Assembly (NCBI GenBank): GCA_964627795.1
Contig: CAZVLF010000006.1
Location: 73,445 to 137,444, forward strand
Length of the DNA stretch: 64,000 nucleotides
Reading direction: 5' to 3'
Origin: CANDYO01 sp964627795
Lineage (GTDB): Bacteria; Pseudomonadota; Alphaproteobacteria; Rickettsiales; CANDYO01
The position numbers and the translations under genes are program-made. Numbering within the stretch: the first letter of the stretch is position 1; every line of letters starts with the position of its first letter. The notes beneath the pieces were generated by a model. That model saw only the letters and a list, made by a program, of their open reading frames with translations, made no database searches and was not told the origin of the DNA. Shown here one piece after another: positions 47,502 to 56,526 of this stretch.

Positions 47502-47940
47502 AAATTATCTCCATAAATATCTTATATCTTTTAAACCGAAGGCTTATATATAAATATCACCAAAACTCCTCCGGTGTTTCAACTAACTATAAAAATGCTA
47601 AAGGAAAAGGCTTCACTTAGATGGAAAATAATCTATGTGGCTTTGGACTATTTTTTATTCATAAAATAAAAATAGGAAAAATTTTTATTATTCTTATTAC
47701 ATCAAAAATTTCATCAATAACTAATTCTACTCACTATCATTTCTCTTGCAGAGTAGAGGTAACAAATCTCTATTTTTATAACATTCCAACAATAACCTGA
47801 ACAAAAGTTCAGCTTCAAAAAAACAGCCTTTACACCTTTCTTAAGCACTATCAGAAAGTACATCAATTATGTATTTTAGTCTAGAAAAATATTATCTAGA
47901 GATGACTTTTTTTAAGGGGATAAAAGTAACACTTTTAAGT
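47502..47940 (-). other. Long AT-rich leader region upstream of rne
   Basis: About 440 bases without a credible gene, between lptG (upstream) and rne. It contains several small hairpins: CTGAAC/GTTCAG at 47797-47812, a TCTAGA inverted pair near 47881-47901, and a CACC/GGTG stem around GGAGGAG near 47570. A long structured 5' leader would fit RNase E autoregulation known in enterics, but I see no conserved element. Confidence 0.3.
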
Positions 47941-49038
47941 TTAATTTAATTCCTCTATTTGTATCAACCTTAGCAAAAAAACTAATAATATGGATATAAA
48001 AGGGATTAGTAAGGATAAATAGACAGGAAGCACAGAAGTTAGAGCTAAAATATTGAAAACTTTTACTATAAAGAAAACAATAACTCCCGTTATAGCAGAA
48101 CTAAGTAAGGAAACCCCTACCCTTCCTTTTCTCGGTAAACTTAAAGAAAAAACCAAGCCTATCAGTACCAGAGCAATATTTAGTAATGGACTCATAATTA
48201 AATTATAATAGTAATACTCATGTTTCAAGGGGGAGAATCCAGCCTGCTTCAATAATTTGATGAAAGAGGGGATTTTCCAAAACTTAATCTCGTCTGGAAT
48301 AGGAATATTCTCTTGGATTTGCTTTGGAGTAAGTTCCGTTCTTATATCAAGCTTATCTATTTCTTTTGCTTCTTCGCCTGGAAGAAATTTTTTAACATTA
48401 ATTAATGTTAAATTTCCCTCTTTAAAAAAACCATCTTGTGCTTTATAGCTTTCTTGAAAATCTTTATTTTCACCTGCTATAAAAACAGTAATATTTGAAA
48501 AAATATTTTTATCTTTTTTAACTTTCATTATCTTAATAATCTTCTCTTGAGTTGAATTATCAGACTCATGCAGCCAAATTCCTTTTTCCTGAATAGATAT
48601 CTTATTATTTCCTCCACCTATAATTTTTGCACCTAAAACACTATTATAGTCCAGCAAAACAGCAGATATTGGTTGAAAAATAAAAACAAAAATTGCGCTA
48701 AGAACAAAAATTGAAAAAAATAGCGGGATAACTAAAGACCAAATTGATACGCCAATAGATTTAATTGCAGCAAGTTCAAAATTATTATTAAATTTTGAAA
48801 ATGTTAGAGTAGAAGAAAACAAAAAAATAAAAGGCAAAAGTGATATAACTAAATAAGGTATTTTATATAATACAGCCTCTACTAACTTAGAAATAGCTAC
48901 TTCTTTACTTTGAACTTCACGCAAAAGCTCCACAAAATCTATAATAAAAATTAAACCAGCAAATATTAAAAATATAAAAATAAAATTTTTCAAAAAATTT
49001 TTAACAATATACTCTGAAAGCGTAATAGAAAAAGTCAT
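47941..49038 (-). CDS. lptG: LPS export permease LptG
   Basis: 365 residues with the LptF/LptG layout: a transmembrane block at each end (residues about 15-125 and 270-360) around a periplasmic beta-jellyroll. ELAAIKSIGVSIWSLVIPL is the coupling-helix region that contacts LptB. It is assigned to LptG rather than LptF by overall resemblance. It moves LPS out of the inner membrane with LptB, LptC and LptF. lptF is 320 bases away in the opposite orientation. Confidence 0.85.
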   Translation of the reverse strand: MTFSITLSEYIVKNFLKNFIFIFLIFAGLIFIIDFVELLREVQSKEVAISKLVEAVLYKIPYLVISLLPFIFLFSSTLTFSKFNNNFELAAIKSIGVSIWSLVIPLFFSIFVLSAIFVFIFQPISAVLLDYNSVLGAKIIGGGNNKISIQEKGIWLHESDNSTQEKIIKIMKVKKDKNIFSNITVFIAGENKDFQESYKAQDGFFKEGNLTLINVKKFLPGEEAKEIDKLDIRTELTPKQIQENIPIPDEIKFWKIPSFIKLLKQAGFSPLKHEYYYYNLIMSPLLNIALVLIGLVFSLSLPRKGRVGVSLLSSAITGVIVFFIVKVFNILALTSVLPVYLSLLIPFISILLVFLLRLIQIEELN

Positions 49039-49139
49039 TATAAATATTTAAAATTTATCAGGATTAAAAGATTTTATTATTTTTAGGAGACTATATTATA
49101 TATAACAAAAAAAATCTACATCGATTATTAAGAAAAACA

Positions 49140-49169
49140 TTGACTATTTATTAAAAAAAGTGCTTAATA
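49140..49169 (+). promoter_or_regulatory. Promoter of rpmJ
   Basis: TTGACT (49140-49145), an 18-base spacer and TTAATA (49164-49169) lie about 27 bases before the rpmJ start. GGAG lies eight bases before the ATG. Confidence 0.6.
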
Positions 49170-49195
49170 TACGCCTTAAATATGGAGATTTGAAT

Positions 49196-49321
49196 ATGAG
49201 AATTGTTAATTCGTTAAAAAGCGCCAAGAAAAGAGACAAAGATTGTTATGTTGTAAATCGTCGTGGCCGTAAGTTTGTTTTACATAAGAAAAACAAACGC
49301 TTTAAAGCACGCCAAGGTTAA
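49196..49321 (+). CDS. rpmJ: 50S ribosomal protein bL36
   Basis: A 41-residue protein (MRIVNSLKSAKKRDKD start, KKNKRFKARQG end) of the longer alphaproteobacterial bL36 type that lacks the four zinc-binding Cys of the short type (only one Cys is present). It has its own promoter and ribosome binding site. Its short length makes it easy to overlook. It lies alone between lptG and lptF. Confidence 0.95.
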   Translation: MRIVNSLKSAKKRDKDCYVVNRRGRKFVLHKKNKRFKARQG

Positions 49322-49360
49322 TTTTTGCCCTAAGTAGGCAAGTTCAATTATGGTTAAGAG

Positions 49361-50461
49361 ATGAAAATTTTAAGTCGTTATTTAGAAAAAACGCTTTTAT
49401 TGTCATCTCTTTCTATAGTTTTTTCTTTAACAATTATAATATTAATCACTCAATCCTTTAAATATGTAGACTTTATAGTTTCTCATGGAACTAATCACAC
49501 AGATTTTTTTTATTTGCTACTTCTCTTACTACCTTCTTTAATTAATATAATTCTACCTATATGCATCTTTATAGCTGTAATGTATAGTCTTAATAAGCTA
49601 AATTTGCATCGTGAGTTAAGTATAATTAAAGGCTTTGGTCTAAGTAACTTCAAAATTTCTAAGCCTTTCTTAAAAATTGTTATTTTTTTTATTGCTATAC
49701 ATTATTCTATTTCTCTTTATGTCATGCCAGAAGTTAATAGTCACTTTAAAAAACTAACGAAAGATCTTAAAGAAAGTTATATAAGCTTTTATCTTAAAGA
49801 GAAAGTTTTCCACCATCCTACGATGAAAACAACTTTTTATATTAAAGAAAAAGTTGGCAATAATAAATTTAATAGCTTATTTTATCAGGAAGAGGAAAAA
49901 GATAAAACTGTTACAATAATAGCTCAATCAGGAGAAATAGTAAAAAAAGAAGGGAAGATATATCTTAGTTTAGAAAAAGGTAACCGCCAAGAAACAAATA
50001 ATAAGAATGAACTTAATATTCTTAACTTTAATAAGCTTTGGGTAGAATTGAATTTTGACAAAACAAGCAATCTTCCTAGAAACAAACAACTACAAGAAAA
50101 ACACATATTAGAACTAATTTTTCCTCCTTCAAACCTTACCAAACCACAAAAATTATCATGCTATGCCGAAGCAGTGCAAAGGCTAACATGGCCTATTTAT
50201 AACCTAATATTAACATTAATTGCATTAACCACTTTTTTAGAAGGAGATTTTAGAAGATCAGGAAAAACTAAAAGAATTATTTTATTTTCTTCTTTCGCAG
50301 CGCTTATTATCATACTTAACAATAGCTTGATAAACCTAAGCTCTACTTATCCTTATATATTCACTTTAGTATTTTTTAACACTTTTGGTATGCTGTTTTT
50401 GCTTTATCAAGTTTTATACAGCTATCAAAATAATAAAATAACACTTATATTTAAGAGATAA
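49361..50461 (+). CDS. lptF: LPS export permease LptF
   Basis: 366 residues, N-terminal membrane block starting ILSRYLEKTLLLSS, periplasmic domain, and C-terminal membrane block (YNLILTLIALTTF onward). HRELSIIKGFGLSNFKI is the coupling-helix region. It partners LptG in the LPS transporter. It starts 39 bases after rpmJ and is probably co-transcribed with it. In most bacteria lptF and lptG form one operon; here they point away from each other. Confidence 0.87.
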   Translation: MKILSRYLEKTLLLSSLSIVFSLTIIILITQSFKYVDFIVSHGTNHTDFFYLLLLLLPSLINIILPICIFIAVMYSLNKLNLHRELSIIKGFGLSNFKISKPFLKIVIFFIAIHYSISLYVMPEVNSHFKKLTKDLKESYISFYLKEKVFHHPTMKTTFYIKEKVGNNKFNSLFYQEEEKDKTVTIIAQSGEIVKKEGKIYLSLEKGNRQETNNKNELNILNFNKLWVELNFDKTSNLPRNKQLQEKHILELIFPPSNLTKPQKLSCYAEAVQRLTWPIYNLILTLIALTTFLEGDFRRSGKTKRIILFSSFAALIIILNNSLINLSSTYPYIFTLVFFNTFGMLFLLYQVLYSYQNNKITLIFKR

Positions 50462-50463
50462 AT

Positions 50464-51318
50464 TTAACATTGCCAATAGCCTCTTCCCATCTTACAAATT
50501 TCACTACCATTTTTTGGTACCTCAATTTGTCTAAAGGAAGAGATATAAACTTTTAACTCAGTATTATCAGGCAAACAATTTGGTTTAATATATCTATCAT
50601 TAGAAACAATACTCCAAATAAAATTATCTATTGCATGGCTGTAGCAACTCATATTTAGCAGCTTTTCTATTCCCTTTTTTGTATATAAAATTGACCAAGC
50701 GCCCCACCCTCCAGCATTAGCACTGAATTTATTAAAAATCTCATTTCCTTGAACTGGTATTTGAAGTCCACTATATTGAATCATGTCAAGATAAACAATA
50801 TCAGCATCCAGAGGCATATTATTAACTATTTTTTTAATGTTATTACTGATATTGCTATCAGTTACAATTACATCATCTTCAAAAATTATAATATTATCAA
50901 AATTCATATTTTTTGCTTTTTGCCATAAAATGTAATTGCTACACCACACACCAATCTCTCCAGATGAAAGACCAAAATCACGCTGGTTCATATACATAAA
51001 AGAAGAATTTACATTACTTGCATCACAATATATTTTGTAGGATCTATCTTTAACCATTCCAGTGGACCTATTTTTAATATCTAAGCCAGTGAATTTATTT
51101 CCCAATTCAATATCTTCTAACGTTACCTTATAACCATCTATTGCATTAAAACGTTGATATTTTAAATTTAGCTTATCAAACTGCTTTGAAATATTCATCC
51201 ATCTATCTTTTGATCTTTCTAAGTTTATCACATAAGTTTCAGTTTTATTAGCAAAGGAATATCTATAAAAATAGACGCTGACTAATACCAATAATATAAA
51301 GTAATATAACTTTCTCAT
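50464..51318 (-). CDS. Family 25 glycosyltransferase (LPS biosynthesis)
   Basis: 284 residues with one N-terminal membrane anchor. YVINLERSKDRW, RFNAIDGYKVT, GLSSGEIGVWCSNYILWQ and IIIFEDDVIV (EDD metal/nucleotide motif) match GT25 enzymes such as beta-1,4-galactosyltransferases of LPS oligosaccharide. It is convergent with lptF, two bases between stops. A role in core or surface sugar assembly fits the neighbouring LPS genes. Confidence 0.85.
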   Translation of the reverse strand: MRKLYYFILLVLVSVYFYRYSFANKTETYVINLERSKDRWMNISKQFDKLNLKYQRFNAIDGYKVTLEDIELGNKFTGLDIKNRSTGMVKDRSYKIYCDASNVNSSFMYMNQRDFGLSSGEIGVWCSNYILWQKAKNMNFDNIIIFEDDVIVTDSNISNNIKKIVNNMPLDADIVYLDMIQYSGLQIPVQGNEIFNKFSANAGGWGAWSILYTKKGIEKLLNMSCYSHAIDNFIWSIVSNDRYIKPNCLPDNTELKVYISSFRQIEVPKNGSEICKMGRGYWQC

Positions 51319-51392
51319 AATAACTTTTTAGTAAAATAAGATGAGTATTATATATCCAGGCTTGCTAGTTGTAAATTAGCTAATTCTGACCC

Positions 51393-51866
51393 TTAAAGGA
51401 AATTACTTTTATTAGAGACAACAAAAGTTTTACAAATCACATCATACCACCCTCTATTATATTGATCAAAAGCCATAAAGAGAAATGGGATATAACAAAG
51501 AAAATAAAAATTATGCTTAATTAACATAATTTGGTTTATTATAAATATTACTAAGAAAGGGAGATAAGCAAGAATATATCTTATAAAACATGTATATAAT
51601 GAAACTGAATTTTTCTCTGAGTTCACAAGAATTATATTAAATAATCTCATTCCATAGGTAGATTTTTTTGCACTTGATATTAAAATAGATTCATATAAAG
51701 CTGATGCTGGCCATGATATAATAGATTCATAATTATAAAGGTTATTTTTACTTATAAACTCTCCTAGAGTCAGGAAAATATGTATAGCAAAATAAACTAT
51801 TACTATATCAACAACACTAGCAAGTATCCTTACTTTTATTGATGCATACTCGGTTGATTCGCTCAT
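51393..51866 (-). CDS. RDD-family membrane protein
   Basis: 157 residues with three to four hydrophobic segments. KVRILASVVDIVIVYF carries the RDD-like start (Arg...Asp), KKSTYGMRLFNIILV is the central motif, and FDQYNRGWYDVICKT near the end is typical. Members are linked to ion transport in some bacteria; the role here is unknown. The gap 51867-52316 that follows holds no gene. Confidence 0.75.
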   Translation of the reverse strand: MSESTEYASIKVRILASVVDIVIVYFAIHIFLTLGEFISKNNLYNYESIISWPASALYESILISSAKKSTYGMRLFNIILVNSEKNSVSLYTCFIRYILAYLPFLVIFIINQIMLIKHNFYFLCYIPFLFMAFDQYNRGWYDVICKTFVVSNKSNFL

Positions 51867-52046
51867 TTATTAACTTTTATTAACATCGTAATATATAATA
51901 TTAAGTTATTAATGTTTTGTCAATTACTTATATTTAATTTTTTTATAATTAGTCATATTCGTATTATTTTTTTAATACGGTAATCTAAAAACTTTTAATT
52001 TAAGAATTACTAAATTATTTAGAAAATGAAAAGATACTAGCAAGAA

Positions 52047-52078
52047 AAAGGTGATTTTTAAAAATGAAAATCACCTTT
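52047..52078. other. Strong hairpin in a gene-free stretch
   Basis: A perfect 12-bp inverted repeat (52047-52058 with 52067-52078, 8-base loop) in the 500-base gap between the RDD gene and rpoC. Neither side has a T run, so it is not a clear terminator. It could mark the end of a small RNA, but nothing else supports one. Confidence 0.35.
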
Positions 52079-52313
52079 ATAAAATCTAAAGCTATTATAA
52101 AAAGCTAAATTTTAAAAAAGCTATTTATTATCAGCTGCAACTCCGTCACTAATATAAATCTGATATTATGCACAGTTTTTAAAATTATTTGTATGATGCT
52201 CTAAATCATATCAATATTCTTCTTTAAGTGAGTTAATGCTATTATGTAAAACACTTTAATATTTCGTTGAGTGCATAAACTATTTTTTTATAAATATTTA
52301 TCTAGTTTATAAT

Positions 52314-52350
52314 TAAAAAAACCCGCTTCTTTAAAAGCGGGTTTTTAAAA
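52314..52350. terminator. Rho-independent terminator of the rpoBC operon
   Basis: An 8-bp GC-rich stem (ACCCGCTT 52321-52328 with AAGCGGGT 52335-52342) has T runs on both strands. It lies 26 bases past the rpoC stop. Confidence 0.9.
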
Positions 52351-52367
52351 AATAAACAAATTTTATA

Positions 52368-55300
52368 TTAATTTGCTGCTGACTCTTGATTTTTATCTCT
52401 ATCAATAATCATTGCTTTACTTTTAACTTGGTTAACATAGAAACCAGTACCAGCAGGTATAAGTCTACCAACAATAACATTCTCCTTAAATCCTTGAAGA
52501 CGATCAATCTTACCAGCAACTGCAGCTTCAGTAAGAACTCTAGTTGTTTCTTGGAAGGATGCAGCAGATATAAAGGACCTTGTCTGTAGAGAAGCTTTAG
52601 TAATACCTTGTAATATCGGTATAGCTGTAGCAGGTAAGTAACCTTTTTTCTCAGCTTTTTGGTTTATTTCCTCAAATTCTTGACGATCTATTTGTTCACC
52701 TGCAAGTAATGTAGTTTCACCAGGATTTATAACTTCTACTTTCTGTAGCATTTGGCGAATAATTACTTCTATGTGTTTGTCATCAATTTTTACACCTTGA
52801 AGTCTATAAACTTGTTGAACTTCAGCAACCATATACTGAGCAAGAGCCTCAACACCCATAACTTTTAAAATGTCATGAAGCACAGGGTTTCCATCAATAA
52901 GTAATTCACCTTTTCTAATATAATCACCTTCATTAACAGAAACATGTTTTCCTCTTGGAATCATATACTCAACCGGTTCAATTGTTTTATCAACAGGTTT
53001 AATAATTATACGGCGTTTAGATTTGTAGTCTTTACCAAACTCAACATAACCCTCTACTTCAGAAATAACAGCATGGTCCTTAGGCTTACGCGCTTCAAAT
53101 ATTTCAGCAACCTTTGGAAGACCACCAGTAATATCTTTAGTTTTGGTTGATTCTCTTGGAATACGAGCAATAACATCACCAGCATGCACATTAGCATTGT
53201 CATCAACACTTAAGATAGCACCAATTGGTAAGAAGTATCTTGCTTCAAGGCCATTTGCAAGCACCTTAACTTCACCATTTTCATCTAATAGCATCATTCT
53301 AGGACGTAAATCAGCACCTCTAGTTTGTTGTTTCCAATCAAAAACCACTTTACTTGAAATGCCAGTAGCTTCATCTACTATTTCACGTACAGAAATCCCT
53401 TCAATTAAGTCTTTATAAGAAACTTTACCACTTTTTTCAGTAATGATTGGAATAGTATATGGGTCCCACTCAGCAATTCTATCACCTTTTTTAACAATTG
53501 TACCTTCTTCAACATTAAGCTTAGCACCATAAGGAATTCTATATCTGGCTTTTTCATGACCTTTGTCATCAGCAACAATAACTTCACATGTTCTACTCAT
53601 AACAACTTTACGGCCTTCACTGTCAATAACCAAGTTATCATTAACAAGGAATACTTTACCATCATATGAAGCTTCAACATTCGAAACTTCAGCGCCCTTA
53701 GTTGCAGCACCACCAATGTGGAATGTACGCATTGTAAGCTGTGTACCTGGCTCACCAATTGATTGAGCAGCAATAACACCAACAGCCTCTCCTGGGCTAA
53801 CTATGTCACCTGTTGCAAGGTCTCTTCCGTAACATTTTGAACATACACCGTTTTTAGCTTCACATGTAAGAACAGATTTAACCTTAACTGATTCAATACC
53901 AGCAACATCAATCTTTTCAACAATATCTTCAGTGATCATTTCATTTTTAGCAATAATCAACTCATCAGTTGATGGATGATGAATGTCATTGGTTGTTACT
54001 CTTCCAAGTATCTTATCAGCTAATGGTATTGTAACCTCACCACCATCAATCATGGCTTTAACGATTAACCCATTCTCAGTTCCACAATCAGATTCTTGTA
54101 TAATACAATCCATTGAAACGTCAACAAGTCTTCTTGTTAGATATCCAGAGTTAGCAGTCTTTAACGCCGTATCTGCAAGCCCCTTTCTTGCTCCATGTGT
54201 TGAAGTAAAGTACTCAAGAACACTTAAGCCTTCTTTTAAGTTAGAAATAATTGGTGTTTCAATAATTTCACCAGAAGGTTTTACCATTAACCCTCTCATA
54301 CCAGCTAACTGTCTAATCTGAGCCAATGAACCTCTAGCTCCTGAGTCAGACATCATATAAATTGAGTTAACTCTTTGTTGATTTGCAGTAGATTCTTTGG
54401 TAGCAGACATAGCAGAAATTTGCTTAATCAAGTCAACTGCAACTTTATCAGAACATTTTGACCACATATCAACAACTTTATTGTATTTTTCACCAGAAGT
54501 TATTAAACCTTCAGAATATTGTTTCTCAAATTCTTTAACTTCTGCTAGCGTCTCTTTAATATGTTTTTCTTTAGTTGTTGGAACAACCATATCATCTTTA
54601 CCAATTGAAATACCGGATTTGCAAGCATACTCAAATCCAAGCTTCATTAATCTATCAGCAAACACTACTGTTCTTTTTTGGCCACAATGACGGAATACTA
54701 GGTCAATAAGAGAAGAAATTTCTTTAACAGTAAATACTTTATTTACATTTTCAAAAGGAATATTTGTATCTTCTAATAATTCAGAAACAATCATTCTTCC
54801 TGGTGTGCTCTCAACTAGAACATATTCTTCATTTCCAGCAATTGTTTTAACTTTTCTTCTATATTTTATTTTTGAGTGTAAGGTAACTGCTTTAGCGTGC
54901 AAAGCGTGATTCATTTCAGCACTATCAACAAAACACATACCTTCACCTGGTTCACCATCTAATGACATAGTCAAGTAGTATAATCCAAGAACAATATCTT
55001 TTGAAGGAACGATAATTGGCTTACCATTTGACGGGCTTAAAATATTATTGGTAGACATCATTAATACGCGGCACTCAAGCTGTGCTTCTAGTGACAAAGG
55101 AACGTGAACAGCCATCTGATCACCGTCAAAGTCAGCGTTAAAAGCTGCGCAAACTAGTGGGTGTAATTTAATAGCTTTACCTTCAATTAATACAGGTTCA
55201 AATGCTTGAATTCCTAATCTATGTAAAGTTGGTGCACGATTAAGTAACACAGGATGTTCGCGAATAACTTCCTCTAAAATATCCCAAACTTCTGGTCTTT

Positions 55301-56501
55301 CGCTTTCTACCATTCTCTTTGCAGCTTTAATAGTAGTTGAAATACCATATAGCTCAAGCTTAGAGTAAATAAATGGCTTAAATAATTCAAGAGCCATTTT
55401 TTTAGGTAATCCACACTGATGTAACTTTAATTCTGGACCAACAACAATTACAGAACGCCCTGAATAGTCAACACGCTTACCAAGAAGATTTTGTCTAAAT
55501 CTTCCTTGTTTACCTTTAAGCATGTCACTTAAGGATTTAAATGGACGTTTATTAGCATTTTTAACTACCCTGCTTCTTCTTCCGTTATCAAATAAAGCAT
55601 CAACAGCTTCTTGAAGCATTCTTTTTTCATTTCTAACTATTATATCTGGTGCTCTAAGCTCTAATAATCTACGTAAACGGTTATTCCTATTTATTACACG
55701 ACGATATAATTCGTTAAGGTCAGAGGTTGCAAATCTTCCACCATCTAGCATCACTAATGGTCTAATTTCTGGCGGAATTACTGGAAGAACTTCTAATACC
55801 ATCCACTCAGGCTTATTTCCAGAATCAAGAAAGTCTTCAACTAATTTAAGGCGCTTTACTAACTTCTTCCTTTTAGTATCAGAGTTTACTTCAGCAATTT
55901 CTGCTCTTAATGCATCTTTAATTTCTTCTAGGTTAAGTTGTGAAAGTAATGTTTGAACAGCTTCTGCACCTATCATTGCAGTAAAATTATCTTCACCATA
56001 TTCATCTAAGGCCTTTTGATACTGATCTTCAGTAAGTAGTTCATGCTTTTCAAAAGGAGACATTCCTGGATCAGTAATAATATATGCTTCAAAATAAAGA
56101 ATTTTCTCTAATTCTTTTAAAGGAAGGTCTAGCAAGCCACTAATTCTTGAAGGAAGAGATTTCAAAAACCATATGTGAGCAATAGGTGCTGCAAGTTCAA
56201 TATGCCCCATTCTCTCACGTCTAACTTTTGAAGTAGTTACCTCAACACCACACTTTTCACAAACTACGCCACGGTATTTCATGCGTTTATATTTACCACA
56301 CAAACACTCGTAGTCTTTTACTGGACCAAATATGCGTGCACAGAACAAACCATCTCTTTCAGGCTTGAAAGTCCTATAATTTATAGTTTCAGGCTTCTTG
56401 ACTTCACCAAAAGACCAGGACCTAATTTTATCAGGACTAGCAATGGATATTTTCATCAAGTCAAAATCATAACTATCTTGAGTGCTAAATAAATTCATCA
56501 T
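52368..56501 (-). CDS. rpoC: RNA polymerase beta' subunit
   Basis: 1,377 residues. Zinc-binding CLCGKYK...CEKCGVEV near the N-terminus, the active-site loop FNADFDGDQMAVHVP, the second zinc site CEAKNGVCSKCYGRDL, and bridge/trigger helix segments (GEPGTQLTMRTFHIGG) are all present. It follows rpoB by 25 bases. It is not fused to rpoB, unlike in Wolbachia. Confidence 0.98.
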   Translation of the reverse strand: MMNLFSTQDSYDFDLMKISIASPDKIRSWSFGEVKKPETINYRTFKPERDGLFCARIFGPVKDYECLCGKYKRMKYRGVVCEKCGVEVTTSKVRRERMGHIELAAPIAHIWFLKSLPSRISGLLDLPLKELEKILYFEAYIITDPGMSPFEKHELLTEDQYQKALDEYGEDNFTAMIGAEAVQTLLSQLNLEEIKDALRAEIAEVNSDTKRKKLVKRLKLVEDFLDSGNKPEWMVLEVLPVIPPEIRPLVMLDGGRFATSDLNELYRRVINRNNRLRRLLELRAPDIIVRNEKRMLQEAVDALFDNGRRSRVVKNANKRPFKSLSDMLKGKQGRFRQNLLGKRVDYSGRSVIVVGPELKLHQCGLPKKMALELFKPFIYSKLELYGISTTIKAAKRMVESERPEVWDILEEVIREHPVLLNRAPTLHRLGIQAFEPVLIEGKAIKLHPLVCAAFNADFDGDQMAVHVPLSLEAQLECRVLMMSTNNILSPSNGKPIIVPSKDIVLGLYYLTMSLDGEPGEGMCFVDSAEMNHALHAKAVTLHSKIKYRRKVKTIAGNEEYVLVESTPGRMIVSELLEDTNIPFENVNKVFTVKEISSLIDLVFRHCGQKRTVVFADRLMKLGFEYACKSGISIGKDDMVVPTTKEKHIKETLAEVKEFEKQYSEGLITSGEKYNKVVDMWSKCSDKVAVDLIKQISAMSATKESTANQQRVNSIYMMSDSGARGSLAQIRQLAGMRGLMVKPSGEIIETPIISNLKEGLSVLEYFTSTHGARKGLADTALKTANSGYLTRRLVDVSMDCIIQESDCGTENGLIVKAMIDGGEVTIPLADKILGRVTTNDIHHPSTDELIIAKNEMITEDIVEKIDVAGIESVKVKSVLTCEAKNGVCSKCYGRDLATGDIVSPGEAVGVIAAQSIGEPGTQLTMRTFHIGGAATKGAEVSNVEASYDGKVFLVNDNLVIDSEGRKVVMSRTCEVIVADDKGHEKARYRIPYGAKLNVEEGTIVKKGDRIAEWDPYTIPIITEKSGKVSYKDLIEGISVREIVDEATGISSKVVFDWKQQTRGADLRPRMMLLDENGEVKVLANGLEARYFLPIGAILSVDDNANVHAGDVIARIPRESTKTKDITGGLPKVAEIFEARKPKDHAVISEVEGYVEFGKDYKSKRRIIIKPVDKTIEPVEYMIPRGKHVSVNEGDYIRKGELLIDGNPVLHDILKVMGVEALAQYMVAEVQQVYRLQGVKIDDKHIEVIIRQMLQKVEVINPGETTLLAGEQIDRQEFEEINQKAEKKGYLPATAIPILQGITKASLQTRSFISAASFQETTRVLTEAAVAGKIDRLQGFKENVIVGRLIPAGTGFYVNQVKSKAMIIDRDKNQESAAN

Positions 56502-56526
56502 TCTCGATCTTCTCCATTAAACCGTC

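Noticed and set aside
51867..52316. A small RNA or gene in the gap before rpoC
   Set aside because: Only one isolated hairpin; no promoter-hairpin-T-run layout and no open frame with coding character.
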